Shown piece by piece: positions 25,959 to 33,879 of a DNA stretch of 64,000 nt. The position numbers and the translations under genes were made by a program. Location of the stretch: contig DWWD01000016.1 of assembly GCA_019119895.1 (NCBI GenBank), positions 1 to 64,000 on the forward strand, read 5' to 3'. Under the pieces are notes generated by a model. That model saw nothing but the letters and a program-made list of their open reading frames with translations. It did not search any database and was not told the DNA's origin. Source of the DNA: Candidatus Anaerostipes avistercoris (GTDB lineage Bacteria > Bacillota > Clostridia > Lachnospirales > Lachnospiraceae). Position 1 is the stretch's first letter. Every line of letters begins with the position of its first letter.

Positions 25959-26013
25959 AATCAGCGGATATTCTCTGTGATTTTGTATCAGAATCACAGA
26001 GGAGGTGTTCTGT

Positions 26014-26868
26014 ATGGGACAGAAAGACCTGGCACAGAAACTATTGGAAGATTATCCGGATGTATTTGCCGATATCTTTAATGTACTGCTCTTTCAGGGA
26101 GAGCAGATCATATGTGCGGATGAATTGGAGAAAACAGCAAATGAATCTCAGTATAAAGCAGATACCAGTGATCTCCACGAAGAAAGAAGGGATCTTCTAA
26201 AGCTCTGGATTAAAGGAAAAAACAAAGCATTGCTGGGGATTGAAAACCAGATGGACGTGGATGACCATATGCCCATAAGGATCATTGGGTATGATGGCGT
26301 ATCCTACCGCAGTCAGCTGTTAAAAGGATGGAAGGGCAATCATTGCCCTGTCATAACACTGGTATTGTATTACGGGGATAAATCCTGGGATCAGCCTTCT
26401 GCCCTGGCAGAAGAACTGCCGGAACTCGAGAACCTCCATGGCAGTGACTATCAGTTCCATGTATTTCATATCCCGGATCTGACAGATGAGCAGATCCAAA
26501 TGTTCCAGAGCGATTTTCGGATTGTCGCAGAATTTTTTGCCGCTCAAAAGAGAGGACAGAAATATCGCGGCAGCAGAAAAAAGATACAGCATGTAGATGA
26601 AATGTTAAAATTTATGAAAGTGTTTACAGATGACGAGCGTTTTATGAAAGTAACATTCGAGGATGAACAGAAGGAGGATATCAATATGTGCATGATATTA
26701 GATCAGATCGAAGAGGAAGGACGGCAAAAGGGCAAATCAGAAGGAATCCAGTTATTGTCAGATTTAATAACAATCTTAATGAAACAAGGAAAAATGGAAG
26801 AATTGCAACGTGCTGCTCAGGACCGAACATACTGCGAGCAGTTATTAAAGGAATATCAATTATTGTAA
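26014..26868 (+). CDS. Rpn-type recombination-promoting nuclease / putative transposase (copy B)
   Basis: A 284-residue protein; ATG 26014 is set by GGAGG 9 bp upstream. The PD-(D/E)XK Rpn hallmark is ALLGIENQMDVDDHMPIRIIGYD followed by YRSQL and VITLVLYYGDKSW. The C-terminal third is helical with a typical tail (ILMKQGKMEELQRAAQDRTYCEQLLKEY). Rpn proteins are DNA endonucleases that raise RecA-independent recombination in E. coli. A broken inverted copy is at 19557-20398. A terminator follows. Confidence 0.87.
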   Translation: MGQKDLAQKLLEDYPDVFADIFNVLLFQGEQIICADELEKTANESQYKADTSDLHEERRDLLKLWIKGKNKALLGIENQMDVDDHMPIRIIGYDGVSYRSQLLKGWKGNHCPVITLVLYYGDKSWDQPSALAEELPELENLHGSDYQFHVFHIPDLTDEQIQMFQSDFRIVAEFFAAQKRGQKYRGSRKKIQHVDEMLKFMKVFTDDERFMKVTFEDEQKEDINMCMILDQIEEEGRQKGKSEGIQLLSDLITILMKQGKMEELQRAAQDRTYCEQLLKEYQLL

Positions 26869-26896
26869 AATTGCTATCACTCTTACTTTAAAAAGC

Positions 26897-26940
26897 GGGG
26901 AATCTTAAGGATGAAAATCACAATAGATTCCCTGTTTTTT
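26897..26940 (+). terminator. Terminator of rpn copy B
   Basis: GGGAATC / GATTCCC followed by TGTTTTTT. Confidence 0.75.
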
Positions 26941-26999
26941 AATTCAAAATATATTATTATAAAGATATAATATTGCATTTTGAGTATATACAAAAAATC

Positions 27000-27050
27000 G
27001 AAATTCCTCAGATAAATGATGATTTGATTATCTATTAGATGTAATAGATA
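27000..27050 (+). promoter_or_regulatory. Conserved site and promoter region of P3
   Basis: 27000-27025 is identical over 26 bp to the site upstream of P1, and 27014-27036 is identical over 23 bp to that upstream of P2. TATCTATTA/TAATAGATA (27029-27037, 27042-27050) is a perfect 9-bp inverted repeat just before the ribosome site. Confidence 0.55.
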
Positions 27051-27072
27051 AAAAAGAATAAAGAGGGATATT

Positions 27073-27510
27073 ATGAAGAAAAAGTATGAAGCACCGATTG
27101 CCTATGTAGAATCATTTATGCCAAATGAATATGTAGCGGCTTGTTATTCATTATATTGTTTGGTTTCTGGTGATGGTAATCGTTTTACAGGAAATACATG
27201 GCATGACAGACGTGGAAGCCATGGGCGTGAAGCATGTGATAATACTACGACATGGTATGGTCTTAATACACCGCTTGATGGTCAGTTACATGGAGCACCT
27301 TGTGCCAATGGTTCCAGTTTAAATACGGCGACTGGAATATATTATGAGTATCACAAGGAATCCGCTGTTGGCAATATTACGCTTGGAGCAGATGCGGGTA
27401 ATGGAAGACAGTATGCAGTATGGACTTCTGAGGATGTGAATGGGACCGGTCATTACAGTCATTATGGTTATGCTGTTTTGGATGATCAGAACCGGCCAAA
27501 TCATTCGTAA
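27073..27510 (+). CDS. Leader-bearing peptide/protein P3 (YVAAC family)
   Basis: A 145-residue protein behind AGAGGGA. The leader is MKKKYEAPIAYVESF-MPNEYVAAC. The core is distinct: CX4C (AACYSLYC), a Gly/Asn/Arg-rich stretch (NTWHDRRGSHGREAC), then YAVWTSEDVNGTGHYSHYGYAV and the terminal NRPNHS. The overall plan matches the other members: invariant leader, variable middle, aromatic WT...H..G motif and a final Ser. It lies 90 bp upstream of P4 on the same strand and may share its transcript. Confidence 0.7.
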   Translation: MKKKYEAPIAYVESFMPNEYVAACYSLYCLVSGDGNRFTGNTWHDRRGSHGREACDNTTTWYGLNTPLDGQLHGAPCANGSSLNTATGIYYEYHKESAVGNITLGADAGNGRQYAVWTSEDVNGTGHYSHYGYAVLDDQNRPNHS

Positions 27511-27599
27511 ATTATAAAGATGAATTTATAAATGTTATCTTTATTAAAAATATGAAAACAAGAAAATGAATAGATTAATATGAAGGGGGAGAAAAAATT

Positions 27600-28025
27600 A
27601 TGAAAAGAATCTATGAAACACCAATGGCATGTTCAGAAGAATTTATGCCAAATGAATATGTAGCAGTTTGCTGGGGAGTTGCTTGTGAAGTAGGTCCGGC
27701 AAATAATTACGAGGCAAGTATTCATAATTCAGCTCAGGATCATCGCTCTGAATATTGTGGAACACCAGGGCATCAGTGGTTAACTGACAGTGATAATAAC
27801 AATGTGGCTGAAAGTATGTCAGAAATCAATACTGATGGTCTTGGAACACTTGCATGTACGATTTATACAGACGGTACCTATAAACAACGAGGTGATATCA
27901 GCGAAGTAGAGGTTGGTGATTATATCTACTGGACAACTAGTGCTGGCTCTGGTTGGGACAGACGCACATGGCATCATCAGGGGTGGGTAACAGAAACTAC
28001 TCCAGGTCATCCAAATCGTTCTTAA
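27600..28025 (+). CDS. Leader-bearing peptide/protein P4 (YVAAC family)
   Basis: A 141-residue protein with the characteristic GAAGGGGGAG site. The leader is MKRIYETPMACSEEF-MPNEYVAVC, with WGVAC next as in P2. The core shares TDGLG, ACTIYTDGTY, YIYWTT and RRTWHHQGWVTE...GHPNRS with P2, so the two are recent paralogues. It ends in Ser. It is followed by the shared terminator and, convergently, by an AAA-ATPase/PDDEXK gene; P2 has the same neighbour as a remnant, so this pair moved or duplicated as a unit. Confidence 0.72.
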   Translation: MKRIYETPMACSEEFMPNEYVAVCWGVACEVGPANNYEASIHNSAQDHRSEYCGTPGHQWLTDSDNNNVAESMSEINTDGLGTLACTIYTDGTYKQRGDISEVEVGDYIYWTTSAGSGWDRRTWHHQGWVTETTPGHPNRS

Positions 28026-28051
28026 TCTTAATATAATCAGACATAACAATC

Positions 28052-28080
28052 AAAAGATGGAGATTTCTCCATCTTTTTTT
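28052..28080 (+). terminator. Peptide-gene terminator (P4)
   Basis: AAAAGATGGAG, ATTT loop, CTCCATCTTTTTTT; same element as at 23872 and 32549. Confidence 0.85.
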
Positions 28081-28156
28081 GAGTATTGAAAATGGTAAAT
28101 TGACCTATCCATGTGGCAGGAGTCATTCCAAATGAATGGCTCCTGAATTATTATCT

Positions 28157-29854
28157 TTATTCTGAAAGAATTACCATACAGCTTTTTTTACAAAAACAGA
28201 TTCCGTATTTCAGAATATTGGTATAGCCTTCTTTTTCCAAATCTTTTGCATAATGCTTTTCTTCTATTTGTTTCAGGGCATCTGTGCAGGCAGGTTTCAT
28301 ATCTTTAAAGGATGAAACGCGTTTCAATTCTATAATAGCAGCAGGTTTTTCCGGATGGTTTGGCTTTAAAATGAGGTCTGGGCGTCCGTTTCCATGTTCT
28401 TTATTCGAATCAATTTCATAAGCTGGAATACCGCCGAGAACACCAAGGAGATATCCGTGATAGAAATTTTCAGCGTTATCATAATAGCTGATGCTGTCGG
28501 ATAATTGGTCATTAATAAAGGTTTCGATCTCTGTACAATTTCCAGCCAAGATATCCTGATAGAATATATGATAATCAGATGCTTTTATCTTTTCCTGGAA
28601 CCATTCCCGGATGGTGGTACGATAAATATAACGAATTTCCTCATTTGGAATTTTCATTGTAACGTAAATTGTATCGATTTCAAACCGTTGCCCTGTGGAT
28701 TTCAGGTATCCTGTAAAAAACAGAAAATTCCAAAGATTGTCCTGAGATTTGTAGACGTCTTCATAAGTAATATCTTCATATACTGGTTTTTCAATCGTAT
28801 GCCCCGCAATCAATCCTTCAATTTCCTGTTTCACGCTGGAATCAGAAACTTCAATGAGTGTCCGAATAATATTGTTAGAAGATGTGTTGGACCAGTATGG
28901 TTTAGGAAAACGGGAATCACCTTTTATCATATCTGAAATATAATTGATGACACTCCACGGATTATAGACTTCTGTTTCTCCAAATAAATATCCATCATAC
29001 CAGTGGCTGATTTCTTCCTGCTTCTCAGACAGATGATAGAAGGCAAGCATTTCCTGTACTTCATTTGGCGTAAATCCAAAATATTCTGCATAACTTTGGC
29101 TCAGAACAGATATAATTTTCAGGTTATTTAGTCCTGTAAAGATACTCTCTTTACTGATGCGGAGACACCCGGTGATGACGGCGAATTCCAGGGAATCATT
29201 GCTTTTCAGCACAGACTCAAACAGAGAACGGATAAAATCTGTCATTTGGTCATAGAATCCTCTGAAATAGGCATTTTCCAGCGGAACATCGTATTCATCT
29301 AAGAGAACAATTACATTTTCCTTGTGATATGCTTTCAGACAATCGGATAAAAACTTTAATGCTGTCACATAGGAAGCCTCATCAGCAGTTCCGGACATTA
29401 AATTTTCGTATTTGTTTTTTTCATGTTCAAGAAGCTGGCTGCTTTGGAGAACATAACGGTGTCTGGAAAATTCATTGGAAATCTGTTCACATAATTGCGC
29501 ATGGGCAAGTTGAAATGTTGGCTGTTTGGCGGCTTTTAGGGATAGAGATATAACAGGATATTTCCCCATATGATGCAAGTACTCTTCTCCGGTACTGATA
29601 ATTTTCATATTGTTAAAATAATACGCGTTTTCAATCTGTTTTCCATTCCAATCCATTTCGTTCTCAAAAAAGGTTTTCAGCATACTGAGAGTTAAAGTTT
29701 TCCCAAAACGTCTCGGACGGGTAAACAATGTAACTTTGTTCCCGTCATCCAGTAATGACTGAATCAGAAGTGTTTTATCCACATAATAATATGATTTGTC
29801 AATTAATTCTTTATAATTTTCTATTCCGATGGCAAGCTTCTTTTTCATTTTCAT
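28157..29854 (-). CDS. AAA-ATPase-like / PD-(D/E)XK nuclease-fold protein, paralogue 3
   Basis: A 565-residue member of the same family as the genes at 1302 and 3315 but more diverged: LAIGIENYKELID...YYVDKT, Walker A RPRRFGKTLTLSML, Walker B VIVLLDEYDVPLENA, ESIFTGLNNLKI, and C-terminal GRPDLILKPN...AAIIELKR. It is convergent with peptide gene P4; a deleted relative lies after P2. The repeated association of this family with peptide genes is notable, though it may simply mark hot spots of insertion. It appears intact. The 321 bp between its start and P5 hold no other gene. Confidence 0.87.
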   Translation of the reverse strand: MKMKKKLAIGIENYKELIDKSYYYVDKTLLIQSLLDDGNKVTLFTRPRRFGKTLTLSMLKTFFENEMDWNGKQIENAYYFNNMKIISTGEEYLHHMGKYPVISLSLKAAKQPTFQLAHAQLCEQISNEFSRHRYVLQSSQLLEHEKNKYENLMSGTADEASYVTALKFLSDCLKAYHKENVIVLLDEYDVPLENAYFRGFYDQMTDFIRSLFESVLKSNDSLEFAVITGCLRISKESIFTGLNNLKIISVLSQSYAEYFGFTPNEVQEMLAFYHLSEKQEEISHWYDGYLFGETEVYNPWSVINYISDMIKGDSRFPKPYWSNTSSNNIIRTLIEVSDSSVKQEIEGLIAGHTIEKPVYEDITYEDVYKSQDNLWNFLFFTGYLKSTGQRFEIDTIYVTMKIPNEEIRYIYRTTIREWFQEKIKASDYHIFYQDILAGNCTEIETFINDQLSDSISYYDNAENFYHGYLLGVLGGIPAYEIDSNKEHGNGRPDLILKPNHPEKPAAIIELKRVSSFKDMKPACTDALKQIEEKHYAKDLEKEGYTNILKYGICFCKKSCMVILSE

Positions 29855-30175
29855 TTTGCATACCTCCGTTATATTCTTTTCTTCTTATTTGGTGATGGAG
29901 AAATTATTTAAGACATTTGTTTTATTTTAATATAATCATAACATATATATTGCGAATATGGTGTCTTTGTTTTATAGGAAGGGAAGATCTTATTTTGTGG
30001 AATTTTGGGCATATTCCCATTAAAAAATGAGGAAATAATCCACAATATTTTTAGATGGATGCTTGCTATTTTCATTTTATCAGAGTAAAATAACACTATG
30101 GGAAAGAGTGAGAAAAAGTTAAATATAAAGTTGCGGTAATATAAAAGAGAAGATTTAGAAGAAAGGGGAGCAAGA

Positions 30176-30613
30176 ATGAAAAAAGCGTATGAAACACCTG
30201 TGGCATGTGCAGAAGAATTCATGCCCAATGAATATGTAGCAGCATGTTTCCAATTAGCATGTGGCAGAGGATCTGATCCATCGTTACCATATGGAAGTCA
30301 TTGGGGTAGCTCCGAAAGAGGAGATGTCAGCCATTCAACTATTGGTACACCAGATACTTGCGGTGATGCCAGTGCAAATCGTGTTATCACAGATGACGGT
30401 GGTGTTTTCCAGAGTGTAGGGGAATATAATGGACAACAGGGATGGCTGAACGGTGGATTGGATTATATTCTCCAGATGGATGGAAATAATACAGTGGATC
30501 CAGGAGATGTAATTTTCTGGCATACAAATGCAAGTGGTTGGGGCGATCGTAGAAAATGGAACCACTGGGGCGTTGTACAGCAGCAGGATCCAAGTCATCC
30601 AAATCATTCATAA
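30176..30613 (+). CDS. Leader-bearing peptide/protein P5 (YVAAC family)
   Basis: A 145-residue protein behind AAAGGGGAG. The leader is MKKAYETPVACAEEF-MPNEYVAAC. The core has Gly, Ser and Asp rich segments, QQGWLNGGLDYILQ, then the family motif DVIFWHTNASGWGDRRKWNHWG and the tail SHPNHS. It ends in Ser. Its upstream DNA differs from P1-P3 (no AAATGATGATTT site), so regulation may differ. It has its own terminator and is separated from radical SAM 2 by an ISLre2-type insertion. Confidence 0.7.
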   Translation: MKKAYETPVACAEEFMPNEYVAACFQLACGRGSDPSLPYGSHWGSSERGDVSHSTIGTPDTCGDASANRVITDDGGVFQSVGEYNGQQGWLNGGLDYILQMDGNNTVDPGDVIFWHTNASGWGDRRKWNHWGVVQQQDPSHPNHS

Positions 30614-30653
30614 TGTGATAATATCTGAAATTGTATTTACATAATAATATAGT

Positions 30654-30690
30654 AATGCTGTTTGGTGGATAAATCAGACAGCATTCTTTA
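30654..30690 (+). terminator. Terminator of P5
   Basis: AATGCTGTTTG / CAGACAGCATT, 11 bp with one G-T pair, followed by CTTTA. Confidence 0.65.
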
Positions 30691-30754
30691 TATATAATAA
30701 TAGTTATTGATAAAGTGACAAGATTCTATTTTAACAAATTCTTGATATATTCAA

Positions 30755-32439
30755 GTTAGCGTAAAATTTTTGTAGGAGAAATAGAAAAGGGAACACCAGT
30801 TTTGTGTTATCATAATAGTCGACAAAAACCAATAGCACAAAGGAAGGTGTTCCCTATGTTTAAAAGTATACAACATTTTGAAGGATCTGGCATTAAAAAA
30901 ATAGAAAAGATCATTGAATGTTTTATAAAAGACCCCAAGGATATGGCATCCTTTGTCTATGGGATCCGTGATGAGGTGATCGCTCTGGGACTGGATCTCA
31001 TAAAAGAGACATTAGAAGACTGCGATCAGATGCTCCGAGGCAGCGAAAAAAGGAGACAGTCCTGGGAAGTGGTGAGGACCGATGAGAAAAAGCTGACAAC
31101 AAGTCTCGGGACCATCTGCTTTGAAAAAACATTGTTCCGGAACAAACAGACCAGAAAAAGCACGTATCTGCTGGATCAGATCCTGGGGATAGAAAGCCAT
31201 GAGCGGCTGACAGAAGATGCGGAAGCCAGACTGCTGGAAGAGGCGGTACAGACCTCATACCGAAAAGCAGGGGAGGAAACAAGCCTGACGGACCAGGTGA
31301 GCAAACAGACCGTCAAGAATAAACTGCATGGACTGACCTTCCCACAGCAGGAGGGAATGGAGACAGAGAAAAAGGTAGTCGAGTATCTGTATATTGATGC
31401 GGATGAAGATCATGTATCCCTGCAGTTCAAAGAGAAGAAGGGAGATCTGGAGATCGGGGAGAACCATTGGAAGAACAACAGTGTGCTGGCAAAGCTGGTG
31501 TATGTGTATGAAGGGATCGAGCCGGAAGCTCCAAGGAGTAAAAGACATAAGCTGGTGAACCCCCATTATTTCAGCGGAGTCTACGATGGAGCAGATAACG
31601 CAAAGCTGTGGGATGAGGTGTATGCATATCTGGAGAGCCACTATGATCTGAAAAAAGTGAAGAAGATCTATCTGAACGCAGATGGAGGGACATGGATCCG
31701 GAGTGGAAAAAAGAGGATCGCAGGGATCACCAGTGTATTGGACGGATTCCATCTGCAAAAATATCTGCTGAAAATGACAGGACATATGAAAGACAACGCA
31801 GAAGATGCCAGGAAAGAACTCTGGGATGCGATCAAAAGAGGGACCAGGTCAGATTTCCAGGAAGTAGTCGAGCGACTGAAAGCCTGCGCAGGGGCAGGAA
31901 CGGCAGAAAAGCGGATCGAAGAGAGCGGAGCCTATATCCTCTCGAACTGGACAGCCGCAAAGATCCGTTCAAAGGATCGTGGGACAGTAAAGGGATGCAG
32001 TGCAGAAGGGCACGTGAGTCATGTCCTGTCATCCAGGATGAGTTCCCGGCCAATGGGATGGAGCCGGAGAGGGATAGATAAGATGGCGCATTTAAGGGCG
32101 TATCATTGGAACGGCGGGGATATGCTGGAGCTGGTCAGACAGTAGGAGCGGGAGCTACCGGCAGCTGCCGGCGCAGAAAATGAAGTGCTGAGCTGCGAGA
32201 GTATGCTGCGATGGGAAAGACAGCATTACAATAAACTGGGGAAATACATAGAAGGGATCCATCACAGTATCAGTGCAGGAGCGAAAAAATATGCCTGGTT
32301 CCGTGCGCATATCTGGGGATTATAAAACAGGCTTGTAAGAAATAAGGAAAGGAAGTATAGTGTAAAGAGGTCGAACGGATATCAGATACACATCTGGCAG
32401 TTTCTGCCACTATAATTCCTACAGTAAATTTACACCGCC
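30755..32439 (+). mobile_element. ISLre2-type insertion sequence with 9-bp target duplication
   Basis: A 1685-bp element. The 9-bp direct repeat TATATTCAA flanks it (30746-30754 and 32440-32448). Imperfect terminal inverted repeats match at 19 of 26 positions (30759-30784 with the complement of 32410-32435; shared TGTAGGA). It carries one UPF0236-type transposase, interrupted by an amber codon. Confidence 0.85.
30856..32325 (+). pseudogene. ISLre2/UPF0236-type transposase with in-frame TAG
   Basis: The frame from ATG 30856 (MFKSIQHF) encodes 429 residues to a TAG at 32143, then continues without shift for 59 more codons (ERELPAAAG...AKKYAWFRAHIWGL) to TAA at 32323. The continuation is the normal C-terminus of this family, so TAG probably replaced a Gln codon. 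Conserved parts include YIDADEDHVSLQ, YLNADGGTWI and DGFHLQKYL. It is probably inactive unless the amber codon is suppressed. Confidence 0.85.
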
Positions 32440-32548
32440 TATATTCAACTTGATACTTGATATTTTTACTACATCCGGGTAAAATGGTTTTATCAGAAAA
32501 ATTGAAAAAATTATGTTGATATATAGTCAAAGTAAATGAAAGAGAAGG

Positions 32549-32576
32549 AAAGATGGAGGTTTCTCCATCTTTTTTT
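32549..32576 (+). terminator. Orphan peptide-type terminator before radical SAM 2
   Basis: AAAGATGGAG, GTTT loop, CTCCATCTTTTTTT, the hairpin found after P2 and P4. No peptide gene precedes it now; the IS lies immediately upstream. Confidence 0.8.
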
Positions 32577-32599
32577 GCCTGTAGAAAGTGAGGGGAGAT

Positions 32600-33694
32600 A
32601 TGGAGCATAACAATGATATGACAATGGAAAAGATGATGATGACTCGGGCTGCCAGGAATCAGTATCCGATCAATGGGAGTCTGGAACTTTTACCTCTGTG
32701 CAATATGAATTGTGATATGTGCTATGTTCGTCTGGATCATAAAGAAGTGGAAAAAAGAGGAGGACTCCACTCTGTAGAAGAGTGGATAGACCTTGCCAGG
32801 CAGATGGCTGATGCGGGGGTTTTGTTCCTTTTGCTGACAGGCGGGGAGCCGCTTCTTTTTCCGGGATTTAAGAAGCTGTATCTGGAACTGAAAAAGCTGG
32901 GAATGATTCTGACAATTAACACCAATGGTACGCTGATTGATGAAGAATGGGCGGATTTTTTTGCGGAGAATCTGCCGAGAAGGATTAATATCACTCTTTA
33001 TGGTTCTGATGATACTGCTTATGAGACATTGTGTCATTATCCGGGGGGATTTGAAAAAACCCGGAAGGCAATCAGGCTTTTAAGGGATCGGGAAATCGAA
33101 GTAAAGATCAATGGAAGTGTGACCAAAGAAAACTGGAAAGATGTAGATTTTATTTATAAAATAGGAAAAGAACTGGATGCGCCGGTTCATATGGATACTT
33201 ATATGCTTCCTGGCATTAAAGAACGGAATCTGCCGTTTGAACAGCAGTCCCGTCTGAATCCGGAAGATGCTGCTCTGGCAGAGATTCAGACAAGGAAAGC
33301 GGAAATAGTTCCGGAGATTTTTCGACAATATGCAAAACAGATGACAGAGATTCTGAAAAATCAGGATATGGTGTATTCAGATCAGATTTCCTGCCTGGCA
33401 GGGAATTGTTCATTTACCGTGAACTGGCAGGGAGAAATGCGCCCTTGCGTGACATTGGAAGAGCCGTCGGTTCTGGTTTTTGAGACGGGCTTTTTACCGG
33501 CATGGGAGAAAATATCGAAAGATTCTAAAGTTTTTCGATATCATAAGAAATGTACCACCTGCCCGTATCGGCCGGTGTGTAAAATTTGTGTGGCCAGTGC
33601 ATATCTGGAAACAGGAAGCTATGATGGGATTCCTGAGTATCTCTGCCGGTATGCAGAAGAATATGCCAGACTTCTTCAGGAAGAGATTCAGTGA
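32600..33694 (+). CDS. Radical SAM/SPASM peptide-modifying enzyme 2
   Basis: A 364-residue paralogue of the enzyme at 17727-18893. ATG 32600 follows GAGGGGAG; an in-frame GTG is at 32588. The CX3CX2C motif is LPLCNMNCDMC, followed by LLTGGEPLL and TINTNGTL. The SPASM cysteines are ISCLAGNC...MRPC and CTTCPYRPVCKICVASA...C. The substrate-binding N-terminus (MTRAARNQYPINGSLELL) differs from enzyme 1, so the two may serve different precursors. Likely cotranscribed with nothing downstream, since a hairpin terminator follows. Confidence 0.88.
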   Translation: MEHNNDMTMEKMMMTRAARNQYPINGSLELLPLCNMNCDMCYVRLDHKEVEKRGGLHSVEEWIDLARQMADAGVLFLLLTGGEPLLFPGFKKLYLELKKLGMILTINTNGTLIDEEWADFFAENLPRRINITLYGSDDTAYETLCHYPGGFEKTRKAIRLLRDREIEVKINGSVTKENWKDVDFIYKIGKELDAPVHMDTYMLPGIKERNLPFEQQSRLNPEDAALAEIQTRKAEIVPEIFRQYAKQMTEILKNQDMVYSDQISCLAGNCSFTVNWQGEMRPCVTLEEPSVLVFETGFLPAWEKISKDSKVFRYHKKCTTCPYRPVCKICVASAYLETGSYDGIPEYLCRYAEEYARLLQEEIQ

Positions 33695-33751
33695 TTCCTT
33701 TCATGTGCAGGAACATTGAATGAAATTCAGTAAATAGAGGGAAAAAACGGA

Positions 33752-33787
33752 AAATGACGTTGCGATTGGCGACGTCATTTGTCTTTT
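33752..33787 (+). terminator. Terminator after radical SAM 2
   Basis: AAATGACGT / ACGTCATTT, 9 bp, followed by GTCTTTT. Confidence 0.75.
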
Positions 33788-33879
33788 GGTGTCATTTACA
33801 TATCATTTACAGGGGGAAGTATGTTATACTGTAAAGGTTCTGAAATACAGAAAGTTTAGTAGAAAGAGGTACGTATGTT

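Larger units (their letters stand above)
25855..26942 (+). repeat. 1.08-kb inverted repeat, copy B (pairs with 19483-20557)
   Basis: The intact partner of copy A in opposite orientation. The intervening 5.3 kb (nucleotidyltransferase, recombinase, P2, ATPase) could invert by homologous recombination. Confidence 0.8.

Noticed and set aside
25835..26200. 121-aa plus-strand ORF overlapping the start of rpn copy B (and its mirror at 20212-20577)
   Set aside because: It is out of frame with the recognised Rpn protein and lacks a ribosome site; the coding frame is MGQKDLAQ.
18965..30613. VAAC in the peptide leaders as a lipoprotein lipobox
   Set aside because: There is no N-terminal hydrophobic signal segment before the Cys; residues 1-19 are charged and polar, so Sec export and lipidation are not supported.
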